NCBI RefSeq assembly: GCF_000247695.1 | Contig: NW_004624842.1 | Location: 3,053,683-3,117,682, forward strand | Reading direction: 5' to 3' | DNA length: 64,000 nucleotides | Source of the DNA: Heterocephalus glaber | Lineage: Eukaryota; Chordata; Mammalia; Rodentia; Bathyergidae | Shown: positions 42,016 through 55,965 of the stretch, piece by piece | Numbering within the stretch: the stretch's first letter is position 1 | How the letters are laid out: every line of letters begins with the position of its first letter | Made by a program: the position numbers and the translations under genes | The notes under the pieces: generated by a model | Told to the model about the DNA's origin: nothing | Seen by the model: the letters and a program-made list of their open reading frames with translations, nothing else | Databases searched by the model: none

Positions 42016-45000
42016 ATGACCTGTGGTCCTGGCTCCTGGGTGCCTCTCAGGAGCTCCCCAGATCTCCTCTGGCAGACTTACCGCTTCGCTTCTGTGTATC
42101 ATTCCACCAGCAGCTCTAGCACCTGAGCTGGACACTGAGGTCCCCTGCCTCCCCGTCACTGGTTCCAAGGGCCCCCCTCCCCTGCCTCCAGCCCATCGGT
42201 CAGGCTGGCAGTTCCTTCTCTGAGCCGGATTTCAAATCTGCCCATTTCTTTCTTCCTGCTGCCTCAGCCCCATACCTGACCACCCTCACCTTCCAGGAGG
42301 ATCATTGCAGCTCAGCTCTCCAATCCCACCAGTGGACCGTGGCTCCTACCCCCTAGTGGTGACCACACAGGCTACAGCCCACTAACCAGGGCCCTTTGTG
42401 ACATGACTCTCAGTTTCTATAGCCTCAACTGTCACTACATGCCCAGGCCTCTGCTGCTGTGACAGCCTGTAGATGTCCAGCCTCCAGACCTCTATGCAGC
42501 AGTTCCCAATGCCGGCAGGACCTTCCTTCTGGGGTCTGCCTGGCTGATCACATCCAAGCTCTGCACCACCTTTCCAGGGAATCTTCTCTGCCTGAACATG
42601 GGCTACCTCCACTTCTCCAGTCTCTTCTGGCCCAGGCCATGCTGCCCTCGGCCTGTGTTTCAGCTCAAACATTTGTAGAGTTCTGACCACATGTCAGATA
42701 CACCTTGCTCTAGGACCCAGTATGCATTACCTCATAGCCTCTGCATGGGTAGGGATGAAGACACAGAGGTTAAACGACTTGCCCAAGGCTGCAAACAAGT
42801 AGTGAGTGCAGTTGAAATTTGAACCAGATACATCTGATTCTAGAAATTGTAAACTCTCTGATAACAGGGACCACATTGGGCTTTTCTTCCTACATAATCA
42901 CAGTCTAACACACAGGGCTATAATGGACAATAAATGTTCTAAGGGGAAACATTTTGACAACAGGGCAAAAATTGTAGGGACAACGATTATGGCACAATCT
43001 AAGAAAAATCCTAAAGGTGCAAGGGGTGCCTGGGACAGAGGGAACTTGAATGCAAGCAGAGACAGAGGAGTGAGGAGAATGTGAGGAGGGAGATCTGCCC
43101 TGGAAAGGGGACACCTGAAGACCACCGAGGTCTCTGGCCTACTGGTGAGCAATGTCGTGCAGGGAACTCTTCAGGGGCAAAGCCCCAAGTCAATCCTTGC
43201 CTGTCACCCAAGCCCCCGAGGCCCAAGGTGTGAAGTCAGGGAGTTTACAGGTACTCCCTTGAGTCTTGCATTTTCTTCAAAAGGGCAGCCTTAAGTCACC
43301 TCCCTTCCAGGGTGACCTGTACTCTAATAGAGAGTCCAGCTAACCCTAGTGGTGTGCCTTTAGGCACCATGACAGACTGTTACAAAAGCTACCACAGTCC
43401 TGTCCACTTGCTTAGGGGACACTGGCTGTTCTGGGAACGGTGTTCACACTGAGCAGCCCATCTCTGACAGGCCTTCTGCTGAGCACTTTGCACCTCTCTG
43501 AGTCCCACTCCACAGCGGAACAGATTGGTGGGGAGGGCAATGCTTCATCCAGAAGACAAAGAGACCAGTGCTCAGAGCTGGGCAATGACTCATCTGGTGC
43601 CCAGTTTGCCTCCATCCCCCGGTCCCTTCCTTAGCTAGCTTCAAGCTGCTGGCAATAGTTTTCCCAGTCTGATAGGGCTCAGGAGAGGGGCAGTGCCAGA
43701 ACACAGGCACTGAGACTTCAATGGGCGACAGGTGGCCTGTGATGAGGGCCCTGTGTGGTGGATGTGGTTTGAAGTTCTTGGGGCTTCAGAGGATGCAGAG
43801 AACTGCTCTGAACCTGGTCCCTGGGGCTGGCTGTATCATGAAGGACACAGATTTTATAAATATCTCAGTCCTTGCCAGGGGTCACGTGGCATGGGGAATT
43901 AGATAGGAGGCAAATTAGGAGGAGGGGGAGGGTTTCAGCTGTGCTGGCAGCCCATTTGGGGATGCAAAGAAGTTCATGATCAGGGCGGGCAGGACTGAAT
44001 GGGTTTGCTCTCACCCAACTGAGCTCAAGGTTGGGGTGTGGGGCAGGCATTTGAGGTAGAATGCTCAGGGCACAATCTGAGTCAGGAACCACTGGCCTAA
44101 ATGCTGGGAATCCATATAGCCGAATTTCTAGAAGTTAAGGAAGAAGGGCTGGCCCCACTACTCAAGTCCACAACTGCCAACCATCTGGGTCAAGGCCAGA
44201 TTTGGTTTGGGGCCGGGCCAGGACCAGGGTCAGGTTCAATCTGGGGTAGAAGTCTAGGCTCACTGTGCATCCTGGACACCCCAAGTGGGTTCACCTTTTA
44301 TACTTAGTCTTCTTAGGGAAAAGCCAATGCTCCTCCTGCCATGACACAGGGCCCCAATCCAGTACTCTCCTCTCTCCAGGGAGGAGCTATGAGGATGAGC
44401 TCAGTGTGACTAGAGAGGAGGGCAGTGAAGGCATCCCCCCTCCAGGGGGCTGCTATTCTGGGCCTCTGTAAGTCACAGCGTGGGAGTTAAATATAGGGGG
44501 ACATCATGTGGCAGGCCGTAGGTGGTTAATGACCCTGCAGGAGGCAAGTCAGAAACCAGAGCAGAAGGCATGGGGGGTGGGGAGGGGATGAGCTTAGGTC
44601 AGGGAGAGGAGGCTTGGGGCTGAAGCCTGCTAGGTCCTCACTCTGTCTGACTCCAGGCTCATGTCTGCCTTCTCTGGGCCTCAGCTGTCCTATCCTGGGG
44701 TGTGCTGCTTCCTTAGCTTTAACAGGCTGAGGGCAGATGTGCCTTCCCCAGGTAGGGCTTGGTGGGGATCTTGTGATCTCCACTGTCATCTTCAGGGGTC
44801 AAAGCCTTTCTTGGTTCTCAAGACCCAGTGCACATACAACCCCCTCCATGAAGCCTTCCCTGGCTGACATTCACCCTGGGTGCCTCGGGGCCATTTGCAC
44901 ACTTCTGAGCCTCCATTTCAGCCTGGATCCCACTCTGTGATGCAGCAGGGTAGGCATGGTCCCGGCTGCCCTCCCCATCAGACTGGGAGGCTAAAAGCCC

Positions 45001-45356
45001 AGGCACTGTCACTCACCCTTTGGTGTTATGGCCTCAGGGCCCCAGAGTCATGGCTCCTCTGAACCTCAGACCCTTTGGAAACTAGAATCGTGGCAGCCTC
45101 CACTGTTACTGTACTTACTTGTGAATGGCCTGAGATTATGGTCAGTCTGCACACAACTTGGCAAAGAATTGTCCTCTCTTCCTCTCCAGCACACTGAAAG
45201 TCATACTCCTTCTTGCTTTCCTTTTTTTCTTAGTCTACTAGGAAGCTCAGAGGCAAAGTTATAGCCCATCTTTAGCAAAGCATAACCTAGAATGATCTCA
45301 TTTTTCTCCTGATCTCTTATTTATCTTGTATATGGGAATTAAGAAAAAAGGAGAAG

Positions 45357-45472
45357 GGCCGGGGGTTTGGCTCAGTGGTTCCGCTGCCTGCCTTGCAGGC
45401 ACAGGGTCCTGAGTTCGATCCCCAGTACCAAAAAAAAAAAAAAAACCAAAATAAAGAAAGGAAGAAAGAAAG
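45357..45472 (+). repeat. ID SINE with (GAAA)n tail and ~16-bp target duplication
   Basis: 'gggccgggggtttggctcag', 'ggttccgctgcctgccttgc', 'gagttcgatccccagtacc', then A-run and GAAA repeats. AAGAAAAAAGGAGAAG just before (45341-45356) recurs with one extra A ending at 45490. Confidence 0.9.
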
Positions 45473-46311
45473 AAAGAAAAAAAGGAGAAGAAAATGAAAA
45501 AAGAAATGTATGAGAAAATCTTCACAGCTTAGACCCATAGCTGAGAATGATAATCACCAGAGTTCATAAAGAGAGTGCCTAGCCAGTGACAGGCCTTAGA
45601 GAAGGCTAGGACCTGCCACTCATCATCTCTGTAATTCCCAGATGGAGAGTCTATTATCCCCACTGAACAAAGGAGGCAGACAGAGGTTCACTGACTTTCC
45701 TTCAGCCACAGAGCTAGAACAGCAGAATTCTAACCCAGCATGTCTGACTCAAGCTCAAATACGCTATACTGCTCACCATAGAAATCAAGTCCTTGACAAA
45801 CACAGAGTGGACTGGTTACTGAGTTTGGGAGTGGAGAGAAGAGATAAGATAGAAGGGAGATGTCTGCTCTCTCAGGACAAAAAAGGTGGGTCAAGGAGGA
45901 GGGACTTGTGTTCTGTGGGCTGTAGGATCCAGGGAGGAATTAGGGGATAGGGAGGCCAGCTCCAGCTCGGTGTAAGACAGCACCTCCTAACAATCAGAGG
46001 CCCTGCTCAAAGGAGTGGGCTGCCTTGCCTGATGTGCCCAGTGACATTCTGCTACAGAATCCATTCCTGGCAGAGAGATGGTATGGGAAGAGAACGTGAA
46101 AAAAGAGACTCAAGAAGGCAAGTGGCTCACCTCCTTGGCTATCAAGCCACCAATCTGTTTGTGGATGTTCTTAACAGCAACAGGGCTGCCCTTCTGGGGC
46201 TTCTTTGGAAATGACTGGGACATTGTGAGTTGTAACAGAGAGTGGCAGGGGGTTCTACCAGCACTCAAGTGTCAAGGATCAAATCAGGGATGTTCAAGAA
46301 CCTATAATGAG

Positions 46312-46502
46312 AAGCCAGGTGTGGTGAGGCACACCTGTAATCCCAGCACCCTGGGTGGCTGAGGGAGGAGGATTACAAATTTGAGCCCAGCCTGGGCAAT
46401 TTAGAAACTTAGTGATATGCCTCTCAAAATTAAAATTACACAAAGGGCTGGGAATGAATGTTGCTTAGTTCCCAGGATTCAATCCTCTGTAACACAAAAA
46501 AG
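46312..46502 (+). repeat. B1-dID SINE
   Basis: 'gccaggtgtggtgaggcacac', 'ctgtaatcccagcaccctgg', 'gagcccagcctgggcaattt' and a degraded ID half ending 'aggattcaatcctctgta'. Confidence 0.85.
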
Positions 46503-47600
46503 AAAGACAAATAGACAAAACCCTATAATGAGTGGGACAGTCTTGCCCAAGGAAGAATTGTCCTACTTGAAATGCCAATGTGTCCCTGTTGAAAAAACAG
46601 GAGATTTAGGAATTAGTGTAGAACTGGAACAAAGGGACAAAGAGATCAGTGAGACAGAGCAGAGTTCCCAGAAATAGACCCATAAATACATGGGCACTTA
46701 AACATAAAACAGAGATGGTATTTCAAATGAGAGAGAAAAGGACAGAGTATTCAGTGAGTGCTGCTGGGACAACAGGCTAAACATCTAAAAACAAGGTTAG
46801 ATTCCTAGTTCATACCACATGCAAAGTAAAAGACCTAACCTGGATTAAGGGTCTAAATATGAAACATTAAAGGAAAATAAAAATTTAAAATTAGTAGAAG
46901 AAAATATAGGGCATCTTTATGACCTTGGGTGGGGGAGAGCTTCTTCAGCAAGTTATAGAGAAGTAAAAGTGATTAAAAAGGAAAGTGATGTTTTACTACA
47001 ATAAAATTTTAAACTTCTGAATGAAGAAATATTTACAACAAGTACAAGGATTAATATCCACATATATAAACTTCTTTTACAAATTAATAAGAAAAAGATA
47101 AGTGATCCATAAAAAATTGGGCAAAGTATATGAACAAGCATTTTGTACACGAGGAGATTCAGATGACCATGAACCACTTAATGAGACACTCAGCTTCTCT
47201 CACAGTTGGCGATGTTAATAAAAACAAGATATTTTCTCCCAGCAGATTGGCAAAATTAGAGAGTTGTAAGTCAACTGATGGTGAGGTGCTGAGGATGTGG
47301 GAATGCAGAAATATATCACGAACAGGGGTGCAAAGTGGCATCATTACCACAGAGGGCAATTTGGTAGTGTTTATTAACAGAAAACCACACACCCACAAGG
47401 ATGTTCAGAGCAGCACCTTGAACCAGAAACACTGGAACATCCATAGCAGCAGGATGGGCAAAATAGGGGATAAACATACAGTGGAATCCTATTCAGCAGA
47501 GAAATGAGTGAGCTACATTTGTACCTGGGTAGGTCTCAATAACATAAGTAATAAAAGCAAAATGCAAAGATAATTAATTGATCAAACACAATTGGCATAA
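46503..47600 (+). repeat. L1M LINE remnant
   Basis: Old L1 text: 'aatagacccataaatacatgg', 'tgctgctgggacaacaggct', 'gtaaaagacctaacctgg', 'gatgaccatgaaccacttaatg' (in part), 'actggaacatccatagcagc', 'acatacagtggaatcctattc'. Frames are broken. Confidence 0.78.
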
Positions 47601-48844
47601 GGAAACTATTTAAGCACCCCTCCCCCCAAACTTGGGTTTGGGAAAATTCCCTCTACATGGGAATTCAGCCTTCCTTCCACCCTCCCCTCTCTCACAATCC
47701 TCTCCACCGAGCATGCCTGCTCTGTGCTGATGGGTACTGGAGATGGGCTCAAGGCCCCAAGTTCTGTCCTTGCTGTGGAAAGGACCCTGTTATGATTCCA
47801 GCCCGAGTGGGACCCCCCCAATCCTGGTCCAACACAAAGCCCTCCCCTCAGACCATGTGCCACATGCTGTTTCTGTGCGCTGGTCCTGCCAACTGCACAG
47901 GCTGCTGGGAGGCTCTCAGAAAAGCGTGGATTAGGCGGCTTTGTCTCCTAGGTGACACAGGCCTCAGCTGAGGGGGAGCTGTTGTGCTGTCTTCACCTCC
48001 CTTTCCCTCTGCTTCTCTCCATCATTCCTACTGTCTTTCTCTCCTTCCTTTGCTTTAGTGCTATGTAAGGTGTGGATGAAGGGTACAGCCAAATCTCTAG
48101 GTCTAGGAGCTACAGCCTCCTGGGCTAGGCAGGGAATCAGCTCTCAGGTCATAGGCAGCCAATCACAGAGCAGGGAGTCACCTTCTCCCCAAAGCCAAGT
48201 GACTGCAAGGGCAGCAGCCACAGTCACATCCAGGGCCTCAGATGGCCACAACAGGGCCCCAGAGATAAAATGGCCAAGAACAGCCTAATTAGGTATGACA
48301 GTAGCCTCAAGAGGCATATTAAGCTCGAAGCCATTAGGGTGGCTGATGGAGAAGCAACCAAAGCTGGCCTGGCCACCAACCCCCACAGGGACACTTGGCT
48401 CTGAGGCTGAAGTCCGCCTGCCTGAAGGAATGTCTGTCAGCTAGGGCTGCCAAGTGCTGCCCTGGCCTTGGCCACTGGTCCTGCTGGGAAGTGGCTGTGT
48501 GGCTCAAGGCAGCAGTTCTAGACCCATTTCTGCCTCTGATATTACTGTGCCACCTTGTGGGAGGACTTCCCTCCTTTCCTTGGGCCTCACCTTCTGATAA
48601 GAGCTAACCTGTCAGCCCTTTACCACCATCTCTTCTGAACCTTCTGGATCTGGAGAAACAGAGGGCTGGAGATGGCAAGTGACTCGTCTGAGGCCTCACA
48701 GTTCACAGGTGGGTCTCTTTCACACCTACTTCTGTTTATAACACAATACTAATTTCTCATCTCCTTAGAGCCTAGGCCAGCATAATGGCCGAGTGGTGGT
48801 ACCACAAGTCTTGGGAAAGGAAAAACACTACAAGAAAGCCAAAT

Positions 48845-49028
48845 CCAGCTGTGGAGGCTGAAGCAGGAGGATCACAAGTTCAAGGCCAGTCTGAGTACCT
48901 TAACAAGATCTTGTCTCAAATTAAAATTTTAAAAGGGTTGAGGATGTAGCTCAGTAGTAGAGTGCTTGCCTAGCATACACAAGGCCCTGGGTTTGATCCT
49001 CAGTACAAACAAAACCAAAAGCAAACAA
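48845..49028 (+). repeat. B1-dID SINE, 5'-truncated
   Basis: 'ggaggctgaagcaggaggatc', 'caaggccagtctgag', then the ID half 'gaggatgtagctcagtagtag', 'cttgcctagcatacacaagg', 'ctgggtttgatcctcagtac'. Confidence 0.87.
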
Positions 49029-49305
49029 TAAATTCAATCCATGCTGCCCATTCACTCTACCCACCCAGGCACACTCCTTCTCTGGGCTCGACCAGATGAC
49101 ACCCAAGATCCTTTCTGGCCTTGGCGTTCAAGTCTGTGACTTCCCATTCTCAAGGCCTTTCTCTGGCTAAGAACCCTTAGGATGTCCCTTCCCCTCTCCT
49201 TCTATGCCTGCTAAATGTATCAGGCACTTCTCCAAGTGGTTGTGAGGATTGAGGGCCTACATTTGTCAAGCACCAAGAACAAGGAGATGTTCAATAAATG
49301 AGAAT

Positions 49306-49360
49306 CATCTTCTTCTCCTTCTCCTTCTCCTTCTCCTTCTTTTCTTCTTCTTCCTCTTCC
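49306..49360 (+). repeat. (TTCTCC)n / (TTC)n pyrimidine microsatellite
   Basis: A pure pyrimidine run of CTTCTC and CTT units just before a minus-strand B1; it may have grown from the T-rich end of that B1. Confidence 0.88.
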
Positions 49361-49363
49361 ATT

Positions 49364-49489
49364 TGTATTTTGAGACAGGGTCTCATTAAGTAGTTCAGGC
49401 TGACCTCAAACTTGCCTGGAACTCTCAGCAATCCTCCAGCCTCAGCCTCCTGAGTGCTGGGGTTACTGGCATGTGCTACAATGCCCGAT
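49364..49489 (-). repeat. B1 SINE, minus strand
   Basis: 'ttttgagacagggtctcatt', 'ttcaggctgacctcaaac', 'tcctgagtgctggggttac', 'ggcatgtgctacaatgccc'. Confidence 0.85.
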
Positions 49490-49657
49490 AGGGAATTATC
49501 TTCTTTTGCACACAACTCTTGAGCCTGTCACCCCCTTCAGATCTGGCCCAAATTTTAGACCTTCCAGGAAATCCCATAAGATTCCGAGAGTGTTTAACAG
49601 TTTCTTCCTGCAACTCACCTTTAGCCCACCAACTCTCTTATGACCGAGACAGCAGAT

Positions 49658-49680
49658 GGAGGAGGAGGAGGAGGAGGAGG
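49658..49680 (+). repeat. (GGA)n microsatellite
   Basis: Uninterrupted GGA units for 23 bp. Confidence 0.92.
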
Positions 49681-51002
49681 CCGAGAGAGCAGATGCAGCC
49701 CTTGGGTCCTTCAGTTTTCTCACCCCTACCACGGGGATTAGATATTAGTAACTCCCTTGTAGGCTGACGTTTAGAAATAAATGGCACATTACATAATAAG
49801 TTCTTAAAAGACTCCTCGATGGATGACAACCATGAGGTAGGCCCCAGTCCTACCTCAGATATTTCTCAGATTTGCTCAATGCTAGGGTCAGAGCTTCTGA
49901 CCTCCCAGCTGGATCTCCAGAAAACCAGTCCTGAAAATGATTCATTAAAACTCTGAGAACAGAACCATGGACAGCATCCCCAGACGCCAGGACTGGGCCA
50001 AACCCCCTCTTCAGCACCATAGACAACGCTCTTGCCATCAGCACCAAGGACAGAGAGCAAAGGGTATCATGCATCCCAAAGTGCCGGGATCCAAATGTCA
50101 AAATCACTCCCACCCTATGCTGAGACGGCAGTGAAAGCTTCCTCTTTCCAGCTCGCTACCTGCCTCACAAGACTGCAAAGGGCTACTTTCAATTCTACTG
50201 TCATCTGCACGTCGTTTATCCCATAGGCTTGTTTTCTCGTGTGTTTCTCATCAAGTGAAGTTCCCTGGATTGGGGCAGCCCAGGAAAGTCTTTAGGGGGT
50301 ACTTGACAAGGAGGACACCCTCCAGGCTGAGAGAGCCTCCAAAGTCTTCCCTTGTTTTCCTCCTGGCCTCATTAGAGATACAAGCAGTGATGGCCCCTGG
50401 ATAGAGTATCACAGCCAGGTGCAGCAGCAAGGCACAGGCCTGTTGCCATCTCATCTCAAGGGCTGGGTTCACTACCCTGTTCTCAAGACATGGAATAAAG
50501 AAGAAAAGCATTTCTGGTCCTTTAATCTGTTCCATTCCATCACTCATTCCTGAGGCCACCTTTTCTTGGCTCCTTGCCTATTTGATGAGCACTATTCTTG
50601 CCCTGACCACTTCTCTGACATCACAGCTACCCATGTGGTCTCGAGGCAAACACCCTGAGCTATCTTGAGTCTTTCAAGACCCTCAGATCTTCAGTTCAGG
50701 AGACTTCAGCTAAGTCTCGGTCCTTCTGAGGTAACAGAGGGGAAGAGGAGTTACAACAGAATGCTGGAATCCTCCTCTTACAAATGGGAAGAAGACCACC
50801 TCCTCAGAGTTGTGATGAAATGAAATGATGTGGCCTGGCACATAACAGGGCCTGAGTGAATGTCTGTTTCCCCTTCCCAACAATGAAAATATAACAATGG
50901 TAACAATGATAGCCACTGAGTGCCTACTATGTGCTAGGTCAGTGTCTTGAAGGCAAGGCAAATATTCTGTTTTTTTACTCTTTTTTTTTAAACTAAGACT
51001 CC

Positions 51003-51095
51003 CCAGAGACACACCTCAGTAGTGTAGTACCTGCCTGGCAAGCCTGAGGCCCTGAGTTGGATTCCAGGTACAAAAAAAATAAAGAAAGAAAGAAA
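51003..51095 (+). repeat. Diverged ID SINE
   Basis: 'cacctcagtagtgtagtacc', 'ctggcaagcctgaggccctg', 'gagttggattccaggtac', A-rich tail. Confidence 0.75.
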
Positions 51096-52369
51096 AGAAA
51101 AGAATGAACAAAAGCAAAACAAAGCAAAGAAAACCAAGGCTCAAATGGGCCAAAAAGTCTGCCAAAGGTTATGCAGCTTAGCAAGTATCAAATTCCAGGC
51201 TAACTACCCAACCTCCAGATCTCTGCTAACTACAATCACCCTCACCGGTCACCCTGAGTGATCGAGCTCAGCTTTTTCACTATCTGCCTACATCCAGTGC
51301 TTGAAGCCCCAGGGGCAGCTGGCCAGGCCCAAGAAGCTGCCAGACTCACTCCTGCAATGGCAAAGATGAAAGCAGAATCCAGATTCTTTGCCCTCCTCGG
51401 CTTCCATGAGATTTCAAGGGGCTCACCTCCAATTCCTTCCTACACCTGCATCAGTTCCCTCCTTCCCTTATATGGCAAGCTGGCATTCAGTCCGCCACCT
51501 CCTCTTTTTTCTGAAGGGATGGACAATATGTCACCCATCTTCTCTATTCAGTCTAAAGAGCCTTGTACAAAGCATGCCCTTAATGGATATTTCTTAAATT
51601 ATTTCATCCATTCATTTGATCACTAATTGCTGAGTGCCTAATGTGTGCCAGACATTATTTCTGGTAGTGGAATCAAAGCAGTAAGACAACACATATACAA
51701 AGAAATGGGCATCCCAACCCTCTGTTATGACACGACTGTAGAGGAATGAATCTGCCTATTTTCTTGCCATCTTCTCTACTCACTGTGGGTGCCAAAAGGG
51801 CAGGTACTGTCACTGTCATGTCCCTGGAATGGTGTACAGTGCCCAAAATACAATATATGCTTCCTAAATGAATGGATGCAGGTACAGCAGAATCAGAAAG
51901 GCAGCCACCATTTCTTGAGAGGTTGCTCTGTTCCTGGCACTCAGTGTTTCATGCACATTAATTATCTCATGGAATTCTTCCAACAGTCCTTGTGAATATT
52001 TTGAAGTGGCTCTTCCTAGCTATCCTACTAGCTCTTTTTCCTTTTTGCTTGACAGAAGTGCCCAATTAGAAATAGTAACAATATCAGCTTCCCTTGCAGC
52101 TAGGGAGGACATGTGACTACATTTGGCAAAAGAAATGCAGGCAAAAGTCCACTTGGTGGTGCTTCCAGGGAACCTATAAGATAGGCAGACTCAAAGAATA
52201 TAGCCTTTACTACCTGTTTCCTGTCCAGAATTCAGATAGGGCATATGGAGGTAGAGCAGCCACTTTGTAGCCATGAAAATAAAAGATACATGCTAAGGAT
52301 GGCAGAGACCTGTGCTCTCAATCACTCGTTTGAACTGCCATACTGCCCCTGGCCTACCAACCTGGATTT

Positions 52370-52581
52370 TTTTTGTTGTTGTTGTTGGTACTTATGATCA
52401 AGCCCAGGGGTGCTCTACCACTGAGCTACATCCTCAGCCCTTTTTACTTTTCATTTTTATTTTTTTATATTGAGACAGGGTCCCACTTAGTTGCTAAGTT
52501 CCTCAGGCTGGATTAGAGCTTGTGATCTTCCTGCTTCAGCATTCCTGGGTGCCAGATTATAGGTGTGCACCACTGCCTGGG
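52370..52581 (-). repeat. B1-dID SINE, minus strand
   Basis: The reversed ID half ('ggtgctctaccactgagc', 'tacatcctcagcccttttt') precedes a reversed B1 ('gagacagggtcccacttag', 'cttcctgcttcagcattcc', 'ataggtgtgcaccactgcc'). Confidence 0.88.
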
Positions 52582-52779
52582 TTCAGGCTGCATTCTTGTT
52601 ATATGAAAAAAACCCTCCTGGTTATGTATACAAATAATATATGTTTTCTTTTGTTGCATGCAGCCAAAGGCAATTCCAGCTGATTTGCTCTTATTACAAC
52701 AGGTAAGGTTCAGAAAGTTCTAGTGATTTTTCCCCAAGTCACACAGTAAGTAAAGAGATTTTGAATTGGCCACTAGGTC

Positions 52780-53460
52780 TGATGCTGAAGCTCCTCCCCA
52801 CATCCAGCACCTGGCTCTATTTTGAGACACTTCCTGATCACTCTGGGTTCCCTTGGTGTCTCTTACCCAACCCCATCCCTAACTGCATGCAGGTCCACAT
52901 CCTCCTCTCCACTCTTCCCTGTCTCATGTCCCAGGATTCTGCTCCGATGATGGCCCCAGTGGGGTGCCATCCCTCCCAGGCCCATACTTCTCCCACTACC
53001 TGCAACAGGATGCACAGCAGATTCTCACTCCATCTCCACAGACAGCTCTCCTGGTTAGTCTTGTGCCACCATGAGCATGACCTTCCTCAAGGGCAGTTCT
53101 TACAGGGCCAGGCTGCCAAGGCCTCCAGGGTCTGGCTCCTGCCCACTTCCAACATTTGTTCCTGCTGCTTCCTCTCCCTCCTGCTCCCAGTGCTGCCCCA
53201 GCCCACCTTTCAGACCATGGAGAGGCCCTCCCTGACCACCCTGCCTCGAGTAGGTGCCTATACACTACATGAGGTCACCCCTCTCTACCCCCTGGGTCTA
53301 TTCGGGCACAACCCAGAATCTTGTTAGCTTATGGTGTGTGTTTATCAGCTTCTTGAGGGCAGGAAACAGGCCCATCTTTTCTACCAATTTCCCCAGTGCC
53401 TGGCATGAGGCCCGGCACTTGGGCTCCATTGGGAGGTGCTGAATGAAGCTCAGACTTGCT
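52780..53460 (+). repeat. L2 LINE remnant
   Basis: 'gagacacttcctgatcactc', 'tatggtgtgtgtttatcagc', 'ttcttgagggcaggaaacagg', 'cccagtgcctggcatgag', 'gaggtgctgaatgaagc' follow the L2 3' region. An open frame through it (52761-53327) is not a gene. Confidence 0.7.
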
Positions 53461-54699
53461 TCCCACACCTTCCCGCCACCCACTTTCTACTCCAGCCAAA
53501 CAGAACTACTCAAGCTTCCCCGAAGCCTCCTACTTTGGCTGACACCTAATCTCCCCCTCATGACTCTGCCTCCAGCCAGGCCTTGCCCGCCCTTCCTCTT
53601 CCCTTCCAGCCATCAGAACCAAGCAGATGGGCATTCCAGCCTAGCAGGGTACAGTGAGGCTTTGGGACACAGAAAGCTGGGTGTGAGCACATTTGTGTGT
53701 ATGTGTGGTCACCTAACTCTTACCCTGGATGTGCTGGCTGCCATCTGTCATTCTTGTATTTCCACCTAAGACTGAAATGCCCCCAAATTCTCTCTGTAAC
53801 CAAAGCTGTGGCAAAGAAGAAAGAAAACCACTCATCTTCACTGAGCCATTATAATGTGCCAATAACATGACAATGAGAATAATAATACTGGCTAGTACTG
53901 GTGGAACACCTGGCAAGTGCCAAGCGCCATCCTAAGGATTTTAATCAGATAGATCCTACTATTGTTCCCATGTGAGGATGAAGAAAAAGAGGCTCTATGA
54001 CCTACGGAAGGTCATAGAGACAGGAAGTGGTCTGGAGCTCCGTTCCCTCTAATTTCAGACCTGCTATCTGCCAGCTTGAGCTGGGCCACACCCAGGTGTC
54101 TCTGTGTGGGGGAAGAGCCTTCCCTTACACTCATGCTGCCTCTGAGCAAAAGGTGGGGTGCTCCAACTGGCCTGCAGGGCTCTCCTCGGAGAAGGCTGGG
54201 CTGGTCAGACTTACCCTCCTCTGCAAGGCCACAGACTAGCGCTACAGCCCTCTGGGAACCAGGCCAAGCAGTCGCAGGGTGGACGGAAGTCGATGAGCCT
54301 GGGTTCTGCTTCCTCACTAAGGCTGAAGATTTTCCCAACAGCCTGGGCCAAATTTATCTGCCAATCCCCCAAAGAGCTGGTTCCAGCGTCTGTCTGGAAA
54401 TGTCAGCCCGTGTGGTTGGAGGAACGCGAGGAGAGTTTTCCTCTAAATAGCAGGAACCATATGGGAGGCGGATGGTGCCCGCCGCCCCAACCTGCCAACT
54501 TTTGCTCAAGTGGGAGCTAAAAGGGGACCAGAAGGGTCTGGAATTCCTATTCCCTCCCAAGGAGAGGGAGCTGGAGACAGAAACAGCGGCAATGAGGAGG
54601 GCAGAAAGCAGGTTTTGAAGGGCAGGCAGGCAGGAGCACCCTGATGGGAAAGGAAGCTGAGGCTCTCAGAGGGAAGCATCCAGGGATTTAATGCATTGA

Positions 54700-54870
54700 A
54701 CCATGTAACAGCCACTGCTCATGGAGCACAGGCTGCATGCCAAGCCTGGGCTCAGTACTTTGTTTAGATGGTTTCACTTCAACTTTGTGACCAACTCTAA
54801 GATAGGGGCTCCTATTATTCCCACATTACAGATGAGGAAACTGAGGTTCATAGTAGTAAGAACTTTATTA
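54700..54870 (+). repeat. MIR SINE remnant, source of a 51-bp copy
   Basis: 'ttattcccacattacagatg' and 'aggaaactgaggttcatag' are MIR core words. Its 54760-54810 part recurs nearly identically at 55966-56016. Confidence 0.7.
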
Positions 54871-55965
54871 TTGGGCAAAGGCCTTCCAGATCCTCAGTTT
54901 AATCACTCTACTGATTTTGCTAAACTGTGGTGTAGCAGCTGCTTGAATATTTCCACTTCTGGGGAGGTCATACCACCATCATTTGTCTGCAGAGAGCTCT
55001 TTGCATCCAAAAATTTTTCTTAGCCTGGGCTGGGATTTCTTCCCTATACTCTTCCAGTGTCCCTGCCTCTCCCAGCAGACAACCTCTGGTTCTCTTCTCC
55101 AGTAACATACTGCTGCACCCAGCTCTGTCCTTGCCAGCTCCCGCAAGTGAAGCTGGACATCTGGCGACCAATAAGCTCCCTTGCCCACCTCTGCCCTGAC
55201 CATGGTAACCAGAGCAGCCCCATCACCAACCACTTCCTGAGTACCAGGCACTGTGCATGGATGTCCCAGCCTTGGGAGATGCTGACACCACCTTCACAGG
55301 GGAGCAAGTGGAGGCTCCATGGAGGGAGGACACTTGCCCGAAGCACCCGGCAGGCATGTGGGGGCCTTGGAGGCTTCATCAAGTTGCTGTTCTAAGGCTC
55401 ACAGAATGTCTCTAACTGAAGACACTGACCCACGCTTTGCTGTCAGCTGGACATGGGCTCACAGAGACCCTGTGCCCACACCAGCCTCCTCCCAGGGTAA
55501 AACATGACCCTTACTCCCCACTTCTGGAGCACCCAGCCCCAGACCTTACTGACCCTCCCAGAGGAAGGCCTTCTGTGCCACCCTCAAGATCCTGTCCTGC
55601 CTGTCATCAGCCCAAAACCAGCCCAAAGCCAGGATATTTCTAGCGCCCTGCCCTGCCCTTGGCTCTCTTCTACTTTAAGGATCAAATTTCAACTGCCCAG
55701 CCCAAGAGTGGAGGCCTTCGGAGGCCTCCAGTCTCCCTACATCCATGTGTGGCTGACAGCCTGGCAGAGGTGGGTGAGGTCTCTGTGGAGCCCAGTCCTC
55801 CCTGGCTCCCCCCTCCCAAGTGCTTTTCCCGGGAGCCCTACTCACCCTTTAAGACGCACTCAGAGAACAGCATCGACTGCTTTGGCCCTGGAGATTCCTG
55901 GGTAATCAGGACCTCCTTCTGCTGTTTTGGGTGTCACCTGTCATCGCTGGTGGAGATGCCAGCAC

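Noticed and set aside
49291..49515. Minus-strand frame with a Lys/Glu-rich tail
   Set aside because: The acidic/basic run is translation of a pyrimidine microsatellite next to a B1 SINE.
52761..53327. 188-codon plus-strand open frame
   Set aside because: It coincides with an L2 remnant; the product is Pro/Leu/His-rich read-through of non-coding text.
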